This document shows positions 58,327 through 64,000 of a stretch of 64,000 nucleotides of DNA, one piece after another. The position numbers and the translations under genes are program-made. Source of the stretch: Polaromonas sp. Lineage in GTDB: Bacteria; Pseudomonadota; Gammaproteobacteria; Burkholderiales; Burkholderiaceae_C. The stretch's first letter is position 1. Each line of letters begins with the position of its first letter. A model generated the notes under the pieces. The model saw only the letters and a list, made by a program, of their open reading frames with translations. It did no database searches and had not been told where the DNA came from. Location of the stretch: positions 1 through 64,000 of the forward strand of contig NZ_JAAFGZ010000007.1 in assembly GCF_010365105.1 (NCBI RefSeq), given 5' to 3'.

Positions 58327-59508
58327 CATCCTGCAGCCAACGCCCGAGTCGGCCAAGGCCTTGGCTGCAATGCCGATCACCTTGTTTTCCTTGTTCTCCA
58401 CGACGCGCAGGTAAATGTCCTGCACCGGGTTGTGCGCCTTGCTCATGGTCCATTTGCCGCGCGGGCTGTCAATGGTGGCGCCTTCCATGGCCTTGTACAG
58501 CGCGGGTTTGGCGCTCAGGTCGCCCTTGACGGCGTTGGCACCTTGTATGAGCAGCAGGCCGGTGTCGTAGCCCTGCACCGCGTACACGTCGGGCTGGCTG
58601 CGAAAAGCCTTGACATAGTCGAGCCTGAATTTCTTGTTGCGCGGCGTGTCAAGCGAGTCGCTGTAATGCATGGTGGTGACAATGCCCTCGGCTGCCGGGC
58701 CGGCCGCGTCGAGCACGCCTTCGGTCAGGAAGCCTGAGCCGTAAAGCGGGATTTTTCCCTTCAGGCCTGCGGCGGCATAGTCGCGGATGAATTTGGCAGC
58801 GCCGCCGCCGGCAAAAAAGCAGGCCACGGCGTCGGGTTTGAGCGCCGCGATTTCGGTCAGCAATGCCTGGAATTCGACATTGGGGAAAGGCAGGCCGAGT
58901 TCCTTGATGATGGTGCCGCCGGCCGCCGTATAGCTTTCCTTGAAGCCTTCAAAGGCCTCGTCGCCGGCAGCATACTTCCAGGTGATCCAGACGGCTTTTT
59001 TATGGCCCCTGTCCATCATCACCTTGCCCAGCGCGCGGGTCGGCTGGGAATTGCTGAAGGAGGTGCGAAACACATTGGGCGCGCACAAGGCACGGGTGGC
59101 GGCATGCACGCCGGCATTCGGAATCAGGCACAGCACGCCGCTGTCGCGGGCGACTTTCTGGATGCCCATCTGCACGCCCGAATGCACGGTGCCGACCAGC
59201 ACATCGACCTTGTCGCGCTGCACCAGCTTGCTGGCGTTTTCAATGCCCTTGGACGGCTCCGATTCGTCATCGACCTTGAAGTATTCGATCTCGCGGCCTC
59301 CCAGCTTGCCGCCTTGCTCATTGATCGCCATGCGAAAGCCGTTTTCAATCGCCACGCCGAGCTGGCTGAAGGTTCCGGTGTAAGGCAGCATGAAGCCCAC
59401 GCGAACCTTGGCCGACTGGGCCCGAACGATTCCGGGCAGCAGCAGGCCGGTTGAGGCGGCACCAATCACGGCAGCACTGCGGGTGAGGACCAGACGACGA
59501 GAGGACAT
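58324..59508 (-). CDS. livK: ABC transporter substrate-binding protein, LivK type
   Basis: A 394-residue periplasmic type I binding protein. The N terminus MSSRRLVLTRSAAVIGAAST holds an RR pair and a hydrophobic stretch, a probable Tat or Sec signal, with mature sequence from about residue 32 (KVRVGFMLPYTGTFSQLG). The family binds branched-chain amino acids but also amides and aromatic acids; closeness to aromatic genes makes an aromatic ligand plausible. It is the first gene of the liv operon. Confidence 0.92.
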   Translation of the reverse strand: MSSRRLVLTRSAAVIGAASTGLLLPGIVRAQSAKVRVGFMLPYTGTFSQLGVAIENGFRMAINEQGGKLGGREIEYFKVDDESEPSKGIENASKLVQRDKVDVLVGTVHSGVQMGIQKVARDSGVLCLIPNAGVHAATRALCAPNVFRTSFSNSQPTRALGKVMMDRGHKKAVWITWKYAAGDEAFEGFKESYTAAGGTIIKELGLPFPNVEFQALLTEIAALKPDAVACFFAGGGAAKFIRDYAAAGLKGKIPLYGSGFLTEGVLDAAGPAAEGIVTTMHYSDSLDTPRNKKFRLDYVKAFRSQPDVYAVQGYDTGLLLIQGANAVKGDLSAKPALYKAMEGATIDSPRGKWTMSKAHNPVQDIYLRVVENKENKVIGIAAKALADSGVGCRM

Positions 59509-59698
59509 GGAATTCCTTGGTGGATGACAGGATGCATCGAATATAAGGCGAGTGGCGGACGTCTGGCCTAGTGTAAAACCCGAGCTTTAGAAGTGAATTG
59601 TTTAGCTATGAAGTATTTTTGGCTGCTTTTCCTTTCGCGAGGAGATGCATATGATGGCCAGGACCAATTCACATCGGCCTCTGCATTGAAAGAGATTT

Positions 59699-60526
59699 AT
59701 GGACAACGAATCGTTTTATGCGCAATACAAGGCCTTGAGCCTTAAGCGCCATCCGCACGGCATTCTTGAAATTGTGATGGGTGCGGCGCAAAGCGCCAAT
59801 GGCAAACTGTCCACTGCCGACCACCACCTCCACCGCGAGTTGTCCACCATCTGGCTTGACATCGACAAGGATCCGGACACCCGTGTCGCCATCATCCGGG
59901 GCGAGGGCCGGGGCTTTTCCGCCGGCGGCGACCTGGGACTGGTGCAAGACATGGCCGACGACTTCAACATACGTGCGCGTGTCTGGCGCGAAGCGCGCGA
60001 CCTGGTCTATAACGTCATCAACTGTTCCAAGCCGATTGTCTCGGCCATGCATGGGCCGGCTGTTGGCGCTGGTCTGGTGGCCGGGTTGCTGGCCGATATT
60101 TCGATTGCAGCCAAAACTGCCCGGATCATCGATGGCCACACCCGCCTGGGCGTTGCCGCTGGCGACCATGCCGCCATCGTATGGCCGCTGCTGTGCGGCA
60201 TGGCCAAGGCCAAGTATTACCTGTTGCTGTGCGAGGCCGTGTCCGGCGAGGAGGCCGAGCGCATCGGACTGGTGTCGCTGGCCGTCGATGAGGCCGACCT
60301 GCTGCCCAGGGCTTTCGAGGTGGCCTAACGCCTGGCCAAAGGATCGCCGTCGGCCATTCGCTGGACCAAGTACGCGCTGAACAACTGGTTGCGGCTGGCA
60401 GGACCGACCTTCGACGCGTCGCTGGCGCTCGAATTCATGGGCTTTTCCGGTCCTGATGTGCATGAAGGCATCGCTTCCCTGCGGGGGCGGCGTGAGCCAC
60501 GTTTCGACGCGTCAAGTCCTTTTTAG
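59699..60526 (+). pseudogene. Enoyl-CoA hydratase/isomerase gene with an internal stop codon
   Basis: The frame reads as a crotonase-family protein with the oxyanion-hole motifs [10 protein letters not shown] (about residue 75) and [10 protein letters not shown] (about residue 118). At codon 210 (60326-60328) there is a TAA in VA[18 protein letters not shown]. After it the same frame continues for 65 codons of crotonase-like sequence to TAG at 60524-60526. A single G-to-T change from GAA would explain it. The truncated 209-residue product lacks the C-terminal helices needed for trimerisation, so it is probably inactive unless the stop is read through. Confidence 0.85.
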
Positions 60527-60577
60527 CCCTTGGCGCGCCGGCAGTTGCGAAGCTGGCATCCAGCCTCCTGTTCTTTT

Positions 60578-61081
60578 TCAGGAAAGAGAGCCTGTGGCGC
60601 CAGGCTGGATGGCTTGCGTCAATGCGGCTTTGATCCAGGCGCTGCACCATTCGGCGCCCCTTGATTCGGGCAGCGTGCCATCGCTTGAATCCAGAAAACA
60701 TATGTCGCCAAGACGCTGGGCACCCAGGTCCTGCAGGCGCTCATCAAAACGCTTTCCGCCAAAGCCATAGGTCTGTTCATGCGCCATGCTGTCGCCCAGT
60801 GCAATGACGCCATAGCGGATATGGCCCAGATACCGGGCTTGCGCCTCCAGCGATTGGAAAAGCATCTGTGCATTGTCCGGAACATCACCCGCACCATAAG
60901 TGGAAATGCACACCAGAAAGAGCGAATCCACGGATTTTTCGGCATCAAAGACGTGGATATCCAGCCCGTCCATCCACTCAATTTCGACTGAACTGACCAG
61001 GTCGGCGCATTCCATCTGAATGGCCTGCGCGACATGGCCGGCCGTGTGGGTCATGCTGCCGACCAGGATTTTCAGTTTCAT
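60578..61081 (-). CDS. Flavodoxin-like protein (MioC type)
   Basis: A 167-residue flavodoxin fold. The N-terminal FMN phosphate loop VGSMTHTAGHVAQAIQ and the CISTYGAGDVPDNAQ loop are in place, and YGVIALGDSMAHEQTYGFG is the second FMN loop. It resembles MioC and the flavodoxin domains of CysJ-type reductases. The electron partner is unknown. I start it at MKLKILVGSM; a longer frame adds unrelated residues. Confidence 0.82.
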   Translation of the reverse strand: MKLKILVGSMTHTAGHVAQAIQMECADLVSSVEIEWMDGLDIHVFDAEKSVDSLFLVCISTYGAGDVPDNAQMLFQSLEAQARYLGHIRYGVIALGDSMAHEQTYGFGGKRFDERLQDLGAQRLGDICFLDSSDGTLPESRGAEWCSAWIKAALTQAIQPGATGSLS

Positions 61082-61251
61082 TTGAGCGTGTCCGGAAAGT
61101 GGGAAATACAGGGCGTTTGAAGAGTCTGGACGGGAAGTATATTTCCGCTGCCCCGATGCTTTCATCGGGGTGCCTGCCGTGCCATGGTGAAAAAGCCAGG
61201 CAGCGTATTAAAAAGTTTGGCCATACCCCGAGGCAACGCATTTTTACGGAC

Positions 61252-61257
61252 TATAAT
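61252..61257 (+). promoter_or_regulatory. -10 element of the tRNA genes
   Basis: TATAAT lies 11 bases before the tRNA-Pro gene. A convincing -35 at the right spacing is not seen, so only the -10 is proposed. Confidence 0.4.
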
Positions 61258-61268
61258 AAACAGCTTGT

Positions 61269-61345
61269 CGGAGTGTGGCGCAGTCTGGTAGCGCACCTGG
61301 TTTGGGACCAGGGGGTCCAAGGTTCGAATCCTTGTACTCCGACCA
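61269..61345 (+). tRNA. tRNA-Pro (anticodon TGG)
   Basis: A 77-base gene including an encoded CCA. The acceptor arm CGGAGTG pairs with TACTCCG (one G-U), the anticodon stem CCTGG/CCAGG encloses loop TTTGGGA with anticodon TGG, and the T arm holds GGTTCGAATCC. Confidence 0.95.
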
Positions 61346-61355
61346 AAAAATCAAT

Positions 61356-61384
61356 AAAAAAGCTCACATTGTGGGCTTTTTTTA
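61356..61384 (+). terminator. Intrinsic terminator between the two tRNA genes
   Basis: AGCTCAC pairs with GTGGGCT (one G-U) around a 3-base loop, flanked by an A-run and a run of Ts. The T-run ends four bases before the next tRNA gene, so part of the transcript may end here and tRNA-Arg may need read-through. Confidence 0.65.
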
Positions 61385-61387
61385 TAT

Positions 61388-61464
<77 letters not shown>

Positions 61465-61533
61465 AATCAGCATGTATACGTTTGCCCAACCCTCACGCAA
61501 GCGGCTTGGGTCCTGTTAGCGCGCATGGCCGGC

Positions 61534-62442
61534 TCACCAGAATTTCCACCACGACTTTTGATTTCCACTTCCGTTCATCAGGTTGACCGGCGAATACTGG
61601 TCGGTCAGGATTCTGGTGCCCTCGGGCCAGTCAATTTTTGTTGAAAACAGTGGCAGCAACCAGTCCTTGCCCGTTCCAAAAAGATTGAGCTTGGGCTCCA
61701 GCTGGCGTGCATTGGCCTGGATTTGCGCCATCGGTGGCAAGCCGCCATTTTTGGCCAGGATCACACGGTTTTCTGTCTTCAGGTTGAAGAACCCGCCAAA
61801 CACGCTTGCATAGGTGGCGGACTCGGCGTCGTAAAGCCTGGACGATGAAAACGTGTTGGCTGCCAGCACGCCGTCCTTTTCGAGTAAAGACTTCACCTCC
61901 AGCAGGTACTCCCGGGTCAGCATGTGTTCGGGCACATAGACCTGGTCAAACGCATCAAGAATGATCAGGTCGTACTTTTTTCCCTGCTTTTGCGCACGCT
62001 TGACAAAGACCCGCCCATCCTCGATGGTGACGATGTTGTTGCTGGCGGGCATGAAGCCAAAAAAACGTTCTGCCACCTTGGCCACCGACGGGTCAAGCTC
62101 GACCGTTTCGATCCTTGCCTGAGGAATCATTTTTTTCAGTGTGGACGGCAGGCTGCCCCCGCCCAGGCCGATGATCAAAATGTTTTGCGGCTGGGGATTC
62201 AGGTAAAGCGCGCCCAGCAGCATCCTGGTGTAGCTCAACACCAGCGCGTCAGGGTGTTGAAGGGAAATGCAGGTTTGCCGCCCCGTGCCCTGCCGGCCGA
62301 ACTTCATGCAGCGAAGGCCTTGTTCCTCGTACACCAGAATGTTGCGGTAGAGGGATTTTTCCTGATAGATGTCTTGTGCGCCTGCCACGCCGGCCGTCAG
62401 TGCAAGGACCGCGCCCATTAGCCATTCAGGCCGTCGCCACAT
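61534..62442 (-). CDS. Spermidine-synthase-like methyltransferase-fold protein
   Basis: A 302-residue protein with a signal-like N terminus (LMGAVLALTAGVAGA) and a spermidine-synthase-type Rossmann fold: IIGLGGGSLPSTL, ETVELDPSV, and LIILDAFDQVYVPEHM. The active-site Asp of true spermidine synthases is replaced by another pattern, as in membrane-linked members of this family. It overlaps the upstream membrane-protein gene by 17 bases. True polyamine synthesis is unlikely. Confidence 0.8.
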   Translation of the reverse strand: MWRRPEWLMGAVLALTAGVAGAQDIYQEKSLYRNILVYEEQGLRCMKFGRQGTGRQTCISLQHPDALVLSYTRMLLGALYLNPQPQNILIIGLGGGSLPSTLKKMIPQARIETVELDPSVAKVAERFFGFMPASNNIVTIEDGRVFVKRAQKQGKKYDLIILDAFDQVYVPEHMLTREYLLEVKSLLEKDGVLAANTFSSSRLYDAESATYASVFGGFFNLKTENRVILAKNGGLPPMAQIQANARQLEPKLNLFGTGKDWLLPLFSTKIDWPEGTRILTDQYSPVNLMNGSGNQKSWWKFW

Positions 62443-63043
62443 GTGGGGTCCTTCCCCGGTGAAATACCAGGCCAGCCGCGCCGATCAAAAAAGAGATGGT
62501 CATCATTCCCCACAAAATCTGGTCCAGTTCGAAAAGCAAGACCAGGTAAAAGGACGTCAGCAGCGTGCCCAGCATACTGCCGAAAGTCGATACAAAAAAG
62601 ACGTTGCCAGCTACCTTGCCGCTGGTTCCCAGGCCTTCCACCAGCAGCCTTACGGCATACGGAGACACCGCGCCCGACACTGTGATCGGCAGAAAGAAAA
62701 GCGCCACCGAGGCGCTCAGCGCGCCATAGCGGGGATCGGGCACCCGGTCAAAAATGAATTCCAGAATCGGGTTGGAAGCCAGCACGCACGGAAGGGATGT
62801 CAGGACTGCCAGCAGCAGGATGGCGCTCAGCTTTTCCAGGCTTGGCCGTCTGGCGGACAGCGCACCGCCGATCAGGTAGCCGATGGACAGCGACAGCATG
62901 AACAGCGTGATGATGGCGCCCCAGACATAAATGCCTGTCCCGAAGAACGGCCCCAGCGCCCGGCCCCCCAGCAGTTCGAGCGCCATGACGAAAAATCCTG
63001 ACCATCCGGCCAGCACATAAACAAAAAATTTATACGCTGTCAT
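62426..63043 (-). CDS. Membrane half of an MFS/spermidine-synthase-type system
   Basis: A 205-residue protein with about five to six hydrophobic segments, starting VYVLAGWSGFFVMALELLGG and with TVSGAVSPYAVRLL. In many bacteria this membrane region is fused to the spermidine-synthase-like domain in one polypeptide. Here the two are separate frames that overlap by 17 bases. The function is unknown. Confidence 0.78.
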   Translation of the reverse strand: MTAYKFFVYVLAGWSGFFVMALELLGGRALGPFFGTGIYVWGAIITLFMLSLSIGYLIGGALSARRPSLEKLSAILLLAVLTSLPCVLASNPILEFIFDRVPDPRYGALSASVALFFLPITVSGAVSPYAVRLLVEGLGTSGKVAGNVFFVSTFGSMLGTLLTSFYLVLLFELDQILWGMMTISFLIGAAGLVFHRGRTPHVATA

Positions 63044-63076
63044 GCAACGGGATTTTCCAATCGATTTTTCCGGTCA

Positions 63077-63781
63077 TCAGCGCCTTTGGTATTGCGTGCT
63101 GCCAAACAGATTTTCGTACTGTTTTTCATCCCGGAAAGGCTTGCGCAATTCGGCCAGCACCTCGACACCGCGCCTGACGGCCGGCCTGGCGCTAATCAAG
63201 TCGAACCATGCTTTCAGGTGCGGATAGTCGGCCCAGTCGATGCCCTGGTCTTCCCAACTGCGCACCCACGGATAAATGGCGATGTCTGCGACCGTGTACT
63301 GGTTGCAGGCCATGAACCTGCTTTTGGCCAGCTGCCTGTCCATGACGCCGTACAAACGTTTGGTTTCGTTGGTGTAGCGATTGACGGCGTAGTCGATTTT
63401 CTCGGGTGCGTATTTGCGGAAGTGATGGGTTTGTCCGAGCATCGGCCCGACGCTGCCCATCTGGAACATCAGCCATTGCAGCACCTGAAACTTTAGCCGG
63501 TCACTTTTCGGCAGGAACTTGCCGGTTTTCGACGCCAGGTAGAGCAGGATGGCGCCCGATTCGAACAGTGACATCGGCTTGCCATCGGGGCCTTCCGGAT
63601 CGACCAGCGCCGGAATCTTGTTGTTCGGGCTGATGGCGAGAAACTCAGGCTTGAACTGGTCTCCGGTCCCGATGTTGACTGGAAAAACCTGCCAGTCGCG
63701 TCCCAGGCGAAGGCCGCATTCCTCCAGCATGATGTGAACCTTGTGGCCATTGGGCGTGGGCCAGGAATAGACGTCGATCAC
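63077..63781 (-). CDS. Glutathione S-transferase, YfcG/YghU-like
   Basis: A 234-residue GST with the Ura2/Nu-class start IDVYSWPTPNGHKVHIMLEE, in which Thr and Asn replace the usual Ser/Tyr/Cys at the glutathione site. NNKIPALVDPEGPDG and MSLFESGAILLYLA complete the glutathione site. YfcG-like enzymes reduce disulfides with glutathione. The start is GTG at 63781, since no ATG is present at the natural N terminus. Confidence 0.88.
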   Translation of the reverse strand: MIDVYSWPTPNGHKVHIMLEECGLRLGRDWQVFPVNIGTGDQFKPEFLAISPNNKIPALVDPEGPDGKPMSLFESGAILLYLASKTGKFLPKSDRLKFQVLQWLMFQMGSVGPMLGQTHHFRKYAPEKIDYAVNRYTNETKRLYGVMDRQLAKSRFMACNQYTVADIAIYPWVRSWEDQGIDWADYPHLKAWFDLISARPAVRRGVEVLAELRKPFRDEKQYENLFGSTQYQRR

Positions 63782-63919
63782 AGCGGCTTTCTTGTGTTGA
63801 TGTCACGCGACTTTACGTGAAATGAAAAAAGCTGTCTTGCTGTTGGAGGCCGGGTGGGTTGGCTGCTGTAAATAAAAAATTAGGTGATTTATGCCTTCTT
63901 CGCATGTGGAGCGGGCATA

Positions 63920-63960
63920 TGCTGCTATTTATTGGATAGCATCATATGCCCGTCAAAGCT
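63920..63960 (+). repeat. Dispersed repeat family, partial copy 13
   Basis: TGCTGCTATTTATTGGATAGC followed by ATGCCCGTCAAAGC resembles the left part of the family. The surrounding gap 63782-63970 contains nothing else that I can support. Confidence 0.35.
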
Positions 63961-63970
63961 CTCAAGGAAA

Positions 63971-64000
63971 TCAGCAGCCGCGCGTCACCGGCATCTCGAC
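63971..64000 (-). CDS. Possible C-terminal end of a leftward gene
   Basis: On the minus strand the last codons read VEMPVTRGC and a TGA stop. Only ten codons are visible, so the reading frame rests on its position after a repeat and the end of the window. An alternative is the start of a rightward frame at ATG 63946. Confidence 0.25.
   Translation of the reverse strand, partial: VEMPVTRGC

Overview
The window is a GC-rich chromosomal segment of a beta-proteobacterium, most likely Burkholderiales, family Comamonadaceae. A Polaromonas or a close relative fits best, by family resemblance only; no database search was run. The evidence is the bamB-der-hfq-hflX-hflK-hflC-hisZ-purA gene order, the style of the proteins, and a short intergenic repeat family scattered over the whole window.

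Layout. 1-9.1 kb is a housekeeping block: the end of bamB, der, hfq, hflX, hflK, hflC, hisZ, purA and a phosphoribosyltransferase. 9.1-14.3 kb holds a dispersed repeat, a cystathionine beta-lyase, a small Lys-rich protein, selU/mnmH, a TesA-type esterase divergent from an ABC ATPase, and rlmB. 14.3-20.3 kb is a LysR regulator divergent from dabB-dabA (energy-coupled inorganic carbon uptake) and a tightly coupled DUF6671-type zinc-ribbon gene. 20.3-21.4 kb is a split chromate transporter. 21.7-29.6 kb is a stress or low-oxygen cluster: an SDR reductase, three universal stress proteins, an alcohol dehydrogenase, an MBL/beta-CASP nuclease, a FrnE-type DsbA, a GST and a ferritin-like protein. Three FNR/Dnr-type palindromes lie in its promoter regions. 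29.7-37 kb is mixed: two lipoproteins, Ku, a PfpI/DJ-1 protein, a CHRD lipoprotein, a GAF protein, a YgiQ radical SAM protein and a cold-shock/DUF1294 protein.

37.2-52.2 kb is the metabolic centre. A DmpR/XylR-type sigma-54 activator is divergent from a p-cresol methylhydroxylase operon (cytochrome subunit, a PchX-like protein, flavoprotein, aldehyde dehydrogenase) that has a textbook -24/-12 promoter. A nitric oxide reductase operon on the other strand (a 39-aa membrane protein, a di-haem NorC, NorB, NorQ, NorD) follows, then a CoA transferase, pobA and its divergent IclR regulator. Together these would take p-cresol through 4-hydroxybenzaldehyde and 4-hydroxybenzoate to protocatechuate, next to c-type-cytochrome-linked NO reduction.

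52.3-64 kb contains a DinG-like helicase, a REP/MITE-like inverted repeat, a five-gene branched-chain-amino-acid-type ABC transporter (livFGMH and a binding protein), an enoyl-CoA hydratase gene broken by one stop codon, a flavodoxin-like protein, tRNA-Pro and tRNA-Arg, a split MFS/spermidine-synthase pair, a YfcG-like GST and probably the last codons of another gene.

Most worth a second look: the FNR/Dnr-type sites and their spacing; the unannotated 39-aa membrane protein and di-haem NorC in the nor operon; the DUF6671 gene overlapping dabA; the PchX-like gene; the dispersed repeat family, including a copy translated inside ygiQ; and the nonsense codon in the enoyl-CoA hydratase gene.
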